A DNA stretch of 64,000 nucleotides, from positions 5,996,001 through 6,060,000 of the forward strand of contig NZ_JAPEPC010000001.1 in NCBI RefSeq assembly GCF_026340465.1, given 5' to 3'. The DNA comes from Streptomyces sp. NBC_01306. Lineage in GTDB: Bacteria > Actinomycetota > Actinomycetes > Streptomycetales > Streptomycetaceae. Each line of letters starts with the position of its first letter. Positions within the stretch are counted from its first letter, which is position 1. Of the stretch, positions 17,037 to 25,806 are shown piece after piece. The position numbers were made by a program, and so were the translations under genes. The notes below the pieces were generated by a model. That model had not been told where the DNA came from, ran no database searches, and saw nothing but the letters and a program-made list of their open reading frames with translations.

Positions 17037-18020
17037 TCACCCGTCTGCCGGGGCCGGGGCGACGTCGCGCAGCAGCTGGGTGAAGGCGGCCTCGTCGATG
17101 ACGGGGGTGCCGAAGGACTTGGCCTTGACCGTCTTGGACGTGGCGGAGTCCGGGTCGTTGGTGACGAGCAGGCTGGTCAGCCGGGAGAGGCTCGTCGCCA
17201 CATGCAGCCCGGCTTCGGCTGCCCGGTCCTCCAGCAGCTCGCGGTCGACCGATGTGTCACCGGAGAACGCCACCCGCATCCCCTGCGCCAGCGGCTTCCC
17301 CGGCTCGTACCGCCCCGGATTCGGGTAGGGGCAGGCGGGCCGCTTCCTGGCCGGGCGCCAGCTGCTCTGCCGGTACGAGGCCTGGTAGCCGACACGCGGC
17401 GCGGCCGGTGCGTCCGACCACTCGGTGAGCGGCCGGCACTCCAGGAGCGGCAGCCGCACCCCGTCCCTGGCTGCCGCGTGCAGACTCGGGCGGAACGCCT
17501 CGGCCAGCACCCGGGCGTCGTCGAGCGCGTGGTGGGCGTGCTCCTGTACGACGCCGAAGTGCGCGGCGAGCGACTCCAGCTTGTGGTTGGGCAGCGGCAG
17601 GGCGAGCTCCTTGGAGAGCGCGATGGTGCACAGCCGCTGGCGGACCGGAGGGGTGCGCTGCGCGCGGGCGTACTCCCTGGCGATCATCTGCCAGTCGAAG
17701 ATCGCGTTGTGCGCCACCAGCACGCGCCCGTCGAGCCGTTCGGCGAACTCCGCCGCGATCTCCGGGAAGAGCGGGGCGCCCGCCAGGACATCACTGGTCA
17801 GCCCGTGGATCCAGACGGGCCCGGGGTCCCGCTCCGGATTCACCAGCGTGTACCAGTGGTCCTCGACATCGCCCCGGGCGTCCAGCCGGTAGACGGCAGC
17901 GGAGATTATCCGGTCGTCGCGTGCGAGGCCGGTGGTCTCCACGTCGACGACCGCGTACCCCTGCGGGTACGCGGCCGGCCACGCTGTCGCTGCTGTCTGG
18001 CGGTCGTCGAGCATGGTCAC
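17037..18020 (-). CDS. DEDDh 3'-5' exonuclease with C-terminal BRCT domain
   Basis: The 327-residue protein begins with the Exo I motif VVDVETTGL (DxE). It continues with Exo II around HNAIFDWQM and the Exo III-epsilon motif HHALDDARVLAEAF, giving a DnaQ/epsilon-like domain up to about residue 180. The last 90 residues (MRVAFSGDTSVDRELLEDRAAEAGLHVATSLS..LLVTND) match a BRCT domain. This fusion is known in actinobacteria and suggests repair or proofreading at damaged DNA ends. The start may be ATG 18020 or the ATG two codons later. Confidence 0.92.
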   Translation of the reverse strand: MTMLDDRQTAATAWPAAYPQGYAVVDVETTGLARDDRIISAAVYRLDARGDVEDHWYTLVNPERDPGPVWIHGLTSDVLAGAPLFPEIAAEFAERLDGRVLVAHNAIFDWQMIAREYARAQRTPPVRQRLCTIALSKELALPLPNHKLESLAAHFGVVQEHAHHALDDARVLAEAFRPSLHAAARDGVRLPLLECRPLTEWSDAPAAPRVGYQASYRQSSWRPARKRPACPYPNPGRYEPGKPLAQGMRVAFSGDTSVDRELLEDRAAEAGLHVATSLSRLTSLLVTNDPDSATSKTVKAKSFGTPVIDEAAFTQLLRDVAPAPADG

Positions 18021-18277
18021 AGAGAATACGGGCCCCTACCGACAACACCGCAATCCCGGGGGCGGCCCCGATCGGCGGCCGGCGGCGGCCGGTACCCGTG
18101 TCCGGGGCGGCAGCGCACGGCTTCCGTTACGGCGTAACCGATATGACGGGGCATCGGCTCCGGCCGGCGCCGCTCCGGCCCCGTGCCCCGCTGACACCGC
18201 CCCGGCCGTCCGGCTGGTCCGGGACACCACGGGCGAGGCCGGTGCGGTGCGGGCCGCCCGGATGAGACTCTGGTCCG

Positions 18278-18988
18278 ATGACGGACTCCTCCCACGGCGA
18301 ACCCCACCACAGCGGCCTCGGAGCGCGCCTCAACTGGCTCCGGGCCGCGGTGCTCGGAGCCAACGACGGTGTCGTGTCGACCGCGGGCATCGTCGTCGGC
18401 GTCGCCGGTGCCACCGACTCGCGTACCGCACTGCTCACCGCCGGTCTCTCCGGACTGCTCGCCGGATCGATGTCGATGGCGGCGGGGGAGTACGTCTCCG
18501 TGTCCACCCAGCGCGACTCCGAGAAGGCCGCGCTGGCCATGGAGAGGCGCGAACTGCGCGAGACCCCGGACGCCGAACTCGACGAACTGGCCGGGCTCCT
18601 GGAGGGCAAGGGGCTCTCGGCCGAACTGGCCCGCGAGGCCGCCGAGCAGCTCACGGAGCGGGACGCCCTGCGCGCCCACGCCGAGGTCGAGCTGGGCATC
18701 GACCCCGACGACCTCACCAGTCCCTGGCACGCCGCCGGCGCCAGCTTCGCCGCCTTCACGGCCGGTGCGCTGCTGCCGTTGCTGGCCATCGTGCTTCCGC
18801 CGGCCTCGGTCCGGCTGTACATCACGGTGCTCTCCGTCCTGGCGGCGCTGGCCATGGCGGGCTGGTGGAGCGCCCGGTCGGGTGCCGCTCCGGTGCGCCC
18901 CGCCGTGGCGCGGAACATGGTGGGGGGCGCGCTGGCCATGGCGGTGACCTACGGCGCCGGTGCGCTGCTGGGTGCGGCGGGGGTCTGA
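18278..18988 (+). CDS. VIT1/CCC1 family transporter (Fe/Mn vacuolar-type)
   Basis: The 236-residue membrane protein has the VIT hallmark GANDGVVSTAGIVVGVAGA at about residues 27-46 and GSMSMAAGEYVSVSTQRD at about 63-80, followed by the cytoplasmic metal-binding helical region rich in Glu (about 85-140) and three C-terminal helices. Such proteins transport Fe2+ or Mn2+ out of the cytoplasm. It stands alone, divergent from the exonuclease gene, with no visible metal regulator. Confidence 0.93.
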   Translation: MTDSSHGEPHHSGLGARLNWLRAAVLGANDGVVSTAGIVVGVAGATDSRTALLTAGLSGLLAGSMSMAAGEYVSVSTQRDSEKAALAMERRELRETPDAELDELAGLLEGKGLSAELAREAAEQLTERDALRAHAEVELGIDPDDLTSPWHAAGASFAAFTAGALLPLLAIVLPPASVRLYITVLSVLAALAMAGWWSARSGAAPVRPAVARNMVGGALAMAVTYGAGALLGAAGV

Positions 18989-19116
18989 GCCGCCGAGCCT
19001 GCCCCGGAAGCCCGCCCCGAGCCCGCCGGGAGGACGCGGAGGCCGCTCAGGTCTGCTCCGGGACGGCTCAAGGACCGCTCCGGCGGCGCCGATTGGCGGA
19101 ACTCACCAAAACACGC

Positions 19117-19144
19117 TGACAGAATGTCTCGCATACTTGTCAGT
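19117..19144. promoter_or_regulatory. Inverted repeat in the sterol-desaturase promoter region
   Basis: CTGACA (19117-19122) and TGTCAG (19139-19144) form a 6-bp inverted repeat with a 16-bp spacer, inside an AT-richer patch of the 201-bp gap before the gene at 19190. CTGACA also resembles a -35 element. It could be an operator or chance. Confidence 0.35.
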
Positions 19145-19189
19145 AACAACGTCTAGCCGGGGCCGTTCCGGCGGCCGTACCGTGCTGCC

Positions 19190-20119
19190 ATGCCGAACCT
19201 GCCCGATGTCGTGCTGTGGTCCATACCGGCGTTCGTCCTGCTCACCGTCGTGGAGATGGCGAGCTACCGGTTCCATCCCGACGAGGACTCCGCGGGGTAC
19301 GAGACCAGGGATGCCGTCACCAGCATCGGTATGGGTCTCGGCAGCCTGGTCTTCGACTTCCTGTGGAAGATCCCGATCGTCGCGATCTACACCGCCGTCT
19401 ACGAACTGACCCCGCTGCGCGTCCCCGTCCTGTGGTGGACCGTCCCCCTGATGCTGCTCGGCCAGGACTTCTTCTACTACTGGTCGCACCGCGGCCACCA
19501 TGTCGTCCGCATCCTGTGGGCCTGCCACGTCGTGCACCACTCCAGCCGCAAGTTCAACCTCACGACCGCGCTGCGCCAGCCCTGGACGTCGCTGACCGTC
19601 TGGCCGTTCTACGTCCCGCTGATCGCCATCGGCGTGCATCCGGCCGCGCTCGCCTTCTGCTCGTCGGCCAACCTCGTCTACCAGTTCTGGGTGCACACCG
19701 AGCGGGTCGGCAAGCTGCCGCGCCCCTTCGAGTACCTGCTCAACACGCCCTCCCACCACCGGGTGCACCACGCCTCCCAGGGCGGCTACCTGGACCGCAA
19801 CTTCGGCGGGATCCTCATCGTCTGGGACCGGCTGTTCGGGTCCTTCACCCCGGAGACCGTGCGGCCCGTCTTCGGGCTGACCAAGAACATCGAGACCTAC
19901 AACCCGCTGCGGGTCGCGACCCACGAGTACGCGGCGATCGCCCGGGACCTGCGGGCCGCGGAGAGCTGGCGCGAACGGGCGGGGCGGGTCTTCGGCGGAC
20001 CGGGCTGGCAGCCGGCGCCGGTGACGGGGGCCGCGGCCCCGCAGCCGGTGGAACCCGCCGCCGCTGTCCCCGCCGCCGCTCCCGCCGTCCGGGAGACCTC
20101 CTCCGAGCGGATCGCGTGA
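19190..20119 (+). CDS. Sterol desaturase/fatty acid hydroxylase family protein
   Basis: The 309-residue membrane protein has the eight-histidine diiron signature of the family: WSHRGHH (about 104), HVVHHSS (about 118) and HHRVHHAS (about 190). Several membrane helices lie in the first 180 residues. Family members use O2 and a diiron centre to hydroxylate or desaturate lipids. The last 45 residues are Ala/Pro-rich. Its stop overlaps the start of the next gene as GTGA, so it is coupled to the lysoplasmalogenase and lipid modification is a plausible shared theme. Confidence 0.92.
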   Translation: MPNLPDVVLWSIPAFVLLTVVEMASYRFHPDEDSAGYETRDAVTSIGMGLGSLVFDFLWKIPIVAIYTAVYELTPLRVPVLWWTVPLMLLGQDFFYYWSHRGHHVVRILWACHVVHHSSRKFNLTTALRQPWTSLTVWPFYVPLIAIGVHPAALAFCSSANLVYQFWVHTERVGKLPRPFEYLLNTPSHHRVHHASQGGYLDRNFGGILIVWDRLFGSFTPETVRPVFGLTKNIETYNPLRVATHEYAAIARDLRAAESWRERAGRVFGGPGWQPAPVTGAAAPQPVEPAAAVPAAAPAVRETSSERIA

Positions 20120-20781
20120 CGCGGGAGCGGGCCGCGCGGCTGCTGCTGTTCGCCTACGCGCTCGCCGTCCTGACCGACCTCTCCGCGCTCCTCGTGCACG
20201 GGCACACCGCCCAGACCCTGCACGCCGTCGCCAAACCGCTGCTGATGCCGCTGCTCGCGGCCCAGGTGTACGCGCGGGGCGCGCCCCGGCTGCTGATCGC
20301 GGCGCTGCTGTTCGGCTGGGGCGGCGACACCCTGCTCCTGATCGACGCGGACCCGGCCTTCCTCGCCGGGATGGCGCTGTTCGCCGCCGGGCACGTCTGC
20401 TACCTGGTGCTCTTCGGCCGCGGCCGGACGAACCCGTACCTCGGGGCGGGCTACGCGGTCGCGCTGGCCGCCACGGCCGCCGTGCTGCTGCCCGCCCTCC
20501 CGGCCGGGCTGCGGATCCCGGTGGCGGGCTACTCGCTGCTGCTCACCGCCATGGCGTACCGGGCGAGCGGACTCGGCCTGCGGGCCGGGCTGGGCGGGGC
20601 GCTCTTCCTGGTCTCCGACACGCTGATCGCCACGGGCATCGCGGACCTCCCACAGCCACCCGTACCCGGTTTCTGGGTCATGGCGACCTATCTGGCGGCC
20701 CAGTCCCTGCTGGCCTCCGGGGTGCTCCGGTCCTGGGGTGCGCCGGCTCCCGGGTACGGTGGCAGTCGTACATCTGTCTGA
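20116..20781 (+). CDS. Lysoplasmalogenase (YhhN family)
   Basis: The 221-residue integral membrane protein has about eight helices and the YhhN motifs FGWGGDTLLL (about 74-83) and FLVSDTLIA (about 168-176). Characterised members hydrolyse the vinyl-ether bond of lysoplasmalogens; bacterial substrates are less clear. The GTG start at 20116 overlaps the stop of the hydroxylase gene by 4 bp. The much longer in-frame ORF beginning at 19216 is the shadow of that upstream gene. Confidence 0.9.
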   Translation: MTRERAARLLLFAYALAVLTDLSALLVHGHTAQTLHAVAKPLLMPLLAAQVYARGAPRLLIAALLFGWGGDTLLLIDADPAFLAGMALFAAGHVCYLVLFGRGRTNPYLGAGYAVALAATAAVLLPALPAGLRIPVAGYSLLLTAMAYRASGLGLRAGLGGALFLVSDTLIATGIADLPQPPVPGFWVMATYLAAQSLLASGVLRSWGAPAPGYGGSRTSV

Positions 20782-20799
20782 TCAGCAAGGATTTGTCCC

Positions 20800-21840
20800 A
20801 TGCGCGCCACCGTCATCCACGCCCCTCACGACATCCGCGTGGAAGAGGTGCCGGACCCCGCGATCCAGCACCCCACCGACGTCGTCGTCCGCGTCCTGCG
20901 GTCCTGCATCTGCGGCAGCGACCTCTGGGCCTACCGGGGGGTGGCCGCGCGCGTCCCGGGGCAACGCATCGGCCACGAGTTCCTCGGCACCGTCGAGTCG
21001 GCCGGCTCCGACGTACGGGGCTTCGCCACCGGTGACCTCGTCGTCGCGCCCTTCGTCTGGTCCGACGGCGCCTGCGAGTACTGCGCCGAAGGGCTGACCA
21101 CCTCCTGCCCGCAGGGCGGGTTCTGGGGCTCGGTCGGCGCCGACGGCGGCCAGGGCGAAGCGGTCAGGGTGCCCTTCGCCGACGCCACACTCGTCAAGCT
21201 CCCGGCCGCCGCCGCGTCCGACGACCGGCTGCTCACCGGGCTGCTCGCGCTCTCCGACGTCATGGGCACCGGCCACCACGCCGCCCTCGGCGCGGGGGTG
21301 CGGCCGGGCAGCACCGTCGCCGTCGTCGGTGACGGAGCGGTCGGGCTCTGCGGCGTACTGGCCGCCAGGCGGCTCGGCGCCGAGCGCATCATCGCGCTCG
21401 GCCGGCACCGGGCCCGCACGGACATCGCCCGGACCTTCGGCGCCACGGACATCGTCGCGGTCCGCGGCGACGAGGCCGTCGCCGCGGTGCGCGAGCTGAC
21501 CGGCGGCCAGGGCGCGCACGCGGTGATCGAGGCCGTCGGCACCGAGCAGTCGATGGCCACCGCCGTCGCCGTCACCCGCGACGGCGGAGCCATCGGGTAC
21601 GTCGGTGTCCCGCACGGCAGCGGCACGGGTCTGAGCCTCAGCGACATGTTCAACCGCAACATCGCCCTGCGTGGCGGTGTCGCGCCGGTCCGCACCTACA
21701 TCCCCGAGCTGCTCCCCGACGTACTGGACGGCACGATCGACCCGTCACCGGTCTTCGACCGGACCGTCGGCCTGGACGAGGTGCCGGAGGGCTACCGGGC
21801 GATGGACGAGCGCACCGCGCTCAAGGTGCTGGTGAAGTAG
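20800..21840 (+). CDS. Zinc-dependent alcohol dehydrogenase family protein (MDR)
   Basis: The 346-residue medium-chain dehydrogenase has catalytic zinc ligands in RSCICGSDLWAYRG and GHEFLG, and a Rossmann motif VAVVGDGAVGLCGVLAARRLGA. In the structural-zinc loop only part of the usual four-Cys set is visible (CEYCAEGLTTSC). The substrate is undetermined; this subfamily includes threonine/sorbitol-dehydrogenase-like enzymes. It is separated by 18 bp from the lysoplasmalogenase gene, so cotranscription is likely. Confidence 0.93.
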   Translation: MRATVIHAPHDIRVEEVPDPAIQHPTDVVVRVLRSCICGSDLWAYRGVAARVPGQRIGHEFLGTVESAGSDVRGFATGDLVVAPFVWSDGACEYCAEGLTTSCPQGGFWGSVGADGGQGEAVRVPFADATLVKLPAAAASDDRLLTGLLALSDVMGTGHHAALGAGVRPGSTVAVVGDGAVGLCGVLAARRLGAERIIALGRHRARTDIARTFGATDIVAVRGDEAVAAVRELTGGQGAHAVIEAVGTEQSMATAVAVTRDGGAIGYVGVPHGSGTGLSLSDMFNRNIALRGGVAPVRTYIPELLPDVLDGTIDPSPVFDRTVGLDEVPEGYRAMDERTALKVLVK

Positions 21841-21857
21841 GCGCGGTGCGACGGGCC

Positions 21858-23396
21858 CTACCGGGTGACCGCGTGCAGCGCGTCGGCCAGACCCGCCCCG
21901 TAGAAGCTGTTGTGGTCCCTGCCGCCGTGGCAGACCGCGTCGGGCCTGCCGTCACCGTTGGCGTCGATCGGGTACGGGTCCGGGCAGGCGAGCCGGTCGG
22001 CCCCCGCGTACAGCAGCGCCTCGACCTGTGCGGGTGAGGCGTGCGGATGGCGGGACTTGATCAGGGCCGCGACCCCGGCGGCATGGGGGGACGCCATGGA
22101 CGTGCCTGACATGTAGGCGTAGCCGCCGCCCGGCACAGGGCCGAGGACCGCGCTGCTGGTCGCGGGCGGCTCGGGGGGCTGGAACGCCACCGAGTCGCCG
22201 CCCGGCGCCGCGATGTCGATGACCCCGAATCCGTAGTTGGAGTAGGAGGACTTGAGGGTCTTGGCGCCGGTCGCGGCCACCGTGACGACACCCGGCAACT
22301 GGCCCGGAATCTGCGGGCACTTGGACGGGTCGACCGTACGGGAGACCGCTGTGCCGTCGTCGGGGCTCAGTGCGTCGGTGACCGAGTGCGAGGCGAGGTC
22401 GAACCCGTCGTTGGCCGCGCCCGCGACATTGACCGTGCCCTTGCGCTCCGCGTACCGGGAGGCCCGGGTGACCGCCTCGACCAGGGCCTTCTGGTCCGGG
22501 TCGTCCGTGCAGTTGAAGTACCACGGGTCGGTGAAATAGCTGTTGTTGGTCACATCGGCACCGTGGTCGGCGGCCCATATGAAGGCGCAGACGACGGCCT
22601 CCGTGTAGAAGAACGAGGACGCTGTACCGACCTTGATGCCGGACACCCGCACCCCTGGCGCGACACCGGTGATGCCGATGCCGTTCCGCGCGCCCGCGAT
22701 CTCGCCCGCCACATGCGTGCCGTGCGGATTCCCCCCGCTGCCCGGCCGCCAGGCGCCGTCCGTGGTGTCGGGCCTGCCCGTCGCACAGTTCGCCGAGCCC
22801 GCGCGGTCGAAGTTGGGGGCGATGTCCGGATGTGTGTCGTCGACACCCGTGTCGATCACCGCGACGGTGACGGCACGGCTGCCGAGCGTCTTCTCATGGG
22901 CCTTGTCCGCCTTGATGGCCCTCATGTCCCACTGGAGCGGCTCCATCGGATCCGCACCGGGCGCGGCCTCCGCCGCCAGCGCCTTCCGCTGCCGCGCCGT
23001 GAGTTCCAGCGGTGTGGCCGTGTCCGTGGCGGCCTCGGCGGGCAGCGGCGCGGTGCGGGTGGCACCGGCCGATTCGACCCCTCCGGCCCTGCGGATGGTC
23101 CTCGCGAAGTCCGGGTCCGGCGAGTGCGCGACGATCACGCCCACCTTGTCGTACGCCATGACCACCGACCCGCCCGCCCGGGAGATGGCCCGCTCCACCG
23201 CGGCCGGCGTGCCGTGACCGGTCCCGGTGTTCACGACGTACGACAGGCCGGGACCCGCCCCGGCAGCCGATGAGTGCGCGGGGCCGCCGCCCTGCTCCGC
23301 TGTCGCGGTGGCCGGCAGGAGGCCGAGCGAGGCGACGAGTGCCAGTCCTGCGGGCAGCGCGAGTGCGCGCCACCGCCCGTATCTCAGACGATCCAT
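21858..23396 (-). CDS. Secreted S8 family serine peptidase (subtilisin-like)
   Basis: The 512-residue precursor has a signal peptide (RWRALALPAGLALVASLG, cleavage near residue 33) and a propeptide of about 110 residues. The subtilase domain contains Asp in VIDTGVDDTHPD (about 179), His in NPHGTHVAGE (about 227), and Ser in MSGTSMASPHAAG (about 432). No C-terminal anchor is seen, so the mature enzyme is probably extracellular. It is convergent with the dehydrogenase gene and divergent from the DUF485 gene. It is likely to have a nutritional or developmental role. Confidence 0.95.
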   Translation of the reverse strand: MDRLRYGRWRALALPAGLALVASLGLLPATATAEQGGGPAHSSAAGAGPGLSYVVNTGTGHGTPAAVERAISRAGGSVVMAYDKVGVIVAHSPDPDFARTIRRAGGVESAGATRTAPLPAEAATDTATPLELTARQRKALAAEAAPGADPMEPLQWDMRAIKADKAHEKTLGSRAVTVAVIDTGVDDTHPDIAPNFDRAGSANCATGRPDTTDGAWRPGSGGNPHGTHVAGEIAGARNGIGITGVAPGVRVSGIKVGTASSFFYTEAVVCAFIWAADHGADVTNNSYFTDPWYFNCTDDPDQKALVEAVTRASRYAERKGTVNVAGAANDGFDLASHSVTDALSPDDGTAVSRTVDPSKCPQIPGQLPGVVTVAATGAKTLKSSYSNYGFGVIDIAAPGGDSVAFQPPEPPATSSAVLGPVPGGGYAYMSGTSMASPHAAGVAALIKSRHPHASPAQVEALLYAGADRLACPDPYPIDANGDGRPDAVCHGGRDHNSFYGAGLADALHAVTR

Positions 23397-23472
23397 GGGT
23401 TCTCCACATCATCCGTGTCAACCGCCCTGCTGCGAACCGCAGTTGGGCGCTACCCGACCAGTGAAGCCGACG

Positions 23473-23515
23473 CCGGCCCTTCCTGCCCGTCGATCGATCC
23501 AGCAGGAAGGGCCGG
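23473..23515. terminator. Strong hairpin in a divergent intergenic region
   Basis: CCGGCCCTTCCTGC (23473-23486) pairs perfectly with GCAGGAAGGGCCGG (23502-23515) around a 15-nt loop. It lies between two divergent starts (23396 minus, 23616 plus), where a terminator is unexpected. It could be an attenuator in the DUF485/symporter leader, a large operator, or an insulator. Confidence 0.55.
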
Positions 23516-23615
23516 GCATTGAACCACTTGGCCCCGCGCGCCGTGCCCTTGTCGGAGGCCCGTACCGCAGGCCTCCGGCAGCCCACCCACCGCAAGCACG
23601 TCGCGAGGAGAATCC

Positions 23616-23987
23616 GTGGCCACCGATGCACCGCAGTTCCCGGACGGAACGGACACCGGACCCCGCCCCGGCCGGCCCACGACAGAGATGTTCACCGAGG
23701 TGCAGCAGAGCGCCGAGTTCGGCGAACTGCGCCGCGCCCACCGCTCCTTCGCCTTTCCGCTGACCGTCGGCTTCGTCGCCTGGTACCTGCTGTACGTCCT
23801 GCTGTCGAGCTACGCGGGCGGCTTCATGGGCACCAGGCTCTTCGGCAACATCAATGTGGCGCTGGTCCTCGGCCTCGCCCAGTTCCTCACCACGTTCCTC
23901 ATCGCGTGGTTCTACTCGCGACATGCCGCGGCCCGGCTCGACCCGAAGGGCGCCGCGATCAAGTCCCGTATGGAGGAGCGCGCATGA
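23616..23987 (+). CDS. DUF485 domain-containing membrane protein
   Basis: The 123-residue protein has a polar N terminus, then the DUF485 core: ELRRAHRSFAFPLTVGFVAWYLLYVLLSSYA and a second helix VALVLGLAQFLTTFLIAWFYSRHA. This is the YjcH-like partner usually encoded ahead of acetate/cation symporters. GTG 23616 has GGAGAA upstream. Its stop overlaps the start of the symporter gene (ATGA), indicating coupling. It probably helps assemble or regulate the transporter. Confidence 0.93.
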   Translation: MATDAPQFPDGTDTGPRPGRPTTEMFTEVQQSAEFGELRRAHRSFAFPLTVGFVAWYLLYVLLSSYAGGFMGTRLFGNINVALVLGLAQFLTTFLIAWFYSRHAAARLDPKGAAIKSRMEERA

Positions 23988-25606
23988 GCCCCGCAGTCCA
24001 GCTCGCCGCATCGGCGACCACCCAGCACCGGCCCCTGATCATCACGCTCTTCGCGGTCTTCGTCGTCGCCACGCTCGTCATCACCGTCTGGGCCGGACGC
24101 CGTACCAGGAGCGCCGCCGACTTCTACGCGGGCGGCCGGCAGTTCACCGCACTGCAGAACGGGCTCGCGGTCTCCGGCGACTACATGTCGGCCGCGTCGT
24201 TCCTCGGCATCGCGGGCGCCATCGCCCTCTTCGGCTACGACGGCTTCCTCTACTCGATCGGCTTCCTGGTCGCCTGGCTGGTCGCCCTGCTGCTCGTCGC
24301 CGAGCCGCTGCGCAACTCCGGCCGCTACACGATGGGCGACGTCCTCGCCTACCGGATGCGCCAGCGCCCCGTCCGCACCGCCGCGGGGGCGTCCACCATC
24401 GTCGTCTCGATCCTCTACCTGCTGGCGCAGATGGCGGGCGCCGGTGTCCTGGTCTCGCTGCTGCTCGGCATCACCAGCGACGCCGGGAAGATCGCCATCG
24501 TCGCCCTGGTCGGAGTCCTGATGATCGTGTACGTCACGATCGGCGGGATGAAGGGCACCACCTGGGTCCAGATGGTGAAGGCCGTCCTGCTGATCGCCGG
24601 AACCGTCCTCATCACGTTTCTGATCCTGCTCAAATTCCACTTCAACGTCTCCGACCTGCTCGGCTCGGCCGCGTCGAACAGCGGCAAGGGGAAGGCGTTC
24701 CTGGAACCCGGCCTCAAGTACGGCGCTACGGGAACCTCCAAGCTGGACTTCATCTCGCTCGGCATCGCGCTGGTGCTCGGCACCGCGGGTCTGCCGCACA
24801 TCCTGATCCGCTTCTACACCGTGCCGACGGCCAAGGCCGCCCGCAAGTCGGTGAACTGGGCGATCGGCATCATCGGCGCCTTCTACCTGATGACGATCGT
24901 GCTCGGGTTCGGCGCCGCGGCCCTGCTCAAGCCCGCCGACATCATCGCGTCCAACCCGGCGGGGAACACGGCGGCCCCGCTCGCGGCCCTGCAGATCGGC
25001 GGCGGCGCCGACTCCACCGGGGGTTCGGTCCTGCTCGCGGTGATCTCGGCGGTCGCGTTCGCCACCATCCTCGCGGTGGTCGCCGGGCTGACCTTGGCCT
25101 CCTCGTCGTCGTTCGCGCACGACATCTACGCCAACGTCATCCGCAGGGGGCAGGCCACCGAGAAGGAGGAGATGCGCGCGGCCCGCTGGGCGACCGTCGC
25201 GATCGGTGCCGTCGCCATCGTGCTGGGTGCCTTCGCCCGCGATCTGAACGTCGCGGGTCTGGTCGCCCTTGCCTTCGCGGTCGCCGCGTCCGCCAATCTG
25301 CCGACCCTGCTCTACAGCCTCTTCTGGAAGAGGTTCACGACCTCGGGCGCCCTGTGGTCCATCTACGGCGGGCTCATCTCCTCCGTGGTGCTGGTGCTCT
25401 TCTCGCCGGTCGTCTCCGGGAAGCCCACCTCGATGTTCAAGGGCGTCGACTTCGCCTGGTTCCCGCTGGAGAACCCCGGCCTCATCTCCATCCCGCTGGG
25501 GTTCCTGCTCGGCTGGCTGGGCTCGCTGCTCTCGCCCGAGAAGCCGGACGAGGACAAGTACGCCGAGCTGGAGGTCAGGTCCCTCACCGGATTCGGCGCC
25601 CACTGA
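23984..25606 (+). CDS. Cation/acetate symporter (SSS family, ActP-like)
   Basis: The 540-residue protein has about 13 transmembrane helices. Sodium:solute symporter motifs include SAADFYAGGRQFTALQNGLAVSGDYMSAASFLG near the N terminus and GTAGLPHILIRFYTVPTAKAARKSVNWA in the middle. ActP-type proteins take up acetate, glyoxylate or related monocarboxylates with sodium. Pairing with DUF485 is the classical arrangement. The start is ATG 23984, overlapping the DUF485 stop. A perfect stem-loop terminator follows the gene. The exact substrate is not provable from sequence. Confidence 0.93.
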   Translation: MSPAVQLAASATTQHRPLIITLFAVFVVATLVITVWAGRRTRSAADFYAGGRQFTALQNGLAVSGDYMSAASFLGIAGAIALFGYDGFLYSIGFLVAWLVALLLVAEPLRNSGRYTMGDVLAYRMRQRPVRTAAGASTIVVSILYLLAQMAGAGVLVSLLLGITSDAGKIAIVALVGVLMIVYVTIGGMKGTTWVQMVKAVLLIAGTVLITFLILLKFHFNVSDLLGSAASNSGKGKAFLEPGLKYGATGTSKLDFISLGIALVLGTAGLPHILIRFYTVPTAKAARKSVNWAIGIIGAFYLMTIVLGFGAAALLKPADIIASNPAGNTAAPLAALQIGGGADSTGGSVLLAVISAVAFATILAVVAGLTLASSSSFAHDIYANVIRRGQATEKEEMRAARWATVAIGAVAIVLGAFARDLNVAGLVALAFAVAASANLPTLLYSLFWKRFTTSGALWSIYGGLISSVVLVLFSPVVSGKPTSMFKGVDFAWFPLENPGLISIPLGFLLGWLGSLLSPEKPDEDKYAELEVRSLTGFGAH

Positions 25607-25678
25607 CGGCAGTCCGCGCAGGCAGTCCGTGCAGCAGCCCGCGCAGGTCGTTCGCGCAGGCAGGAGACGTGCCGGCGC

Positions 25679-25714
25679 GGGGGTCCGGTCGTAGATCCAT
25701 ACGACCGGACCCCC
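25679..25714 (+). terminator. Perfect 15-bp stem-loop terminator after the symporter
   Basis: The arm 25679-25693 (GGGGGTCCGGTCGTA) pairs exactly with 25700-25714 around a 6-nt loop (GATCCA). The segment just before it (25607-25670) holds several GCAGTCCG/GCGCAGG-type short repeats. It separates the symporter operon from moaA. Confidence 0.85.
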
Positions 25715-25806
25715 GCCTACCCTGTGGTAATCGGCCCTGTCGCTGTCACAGGTGTCGCGTAGGCTCGGTCGCGTACGCATTTCCGCTATCGGGGAGGGGG
25801 CCCACC

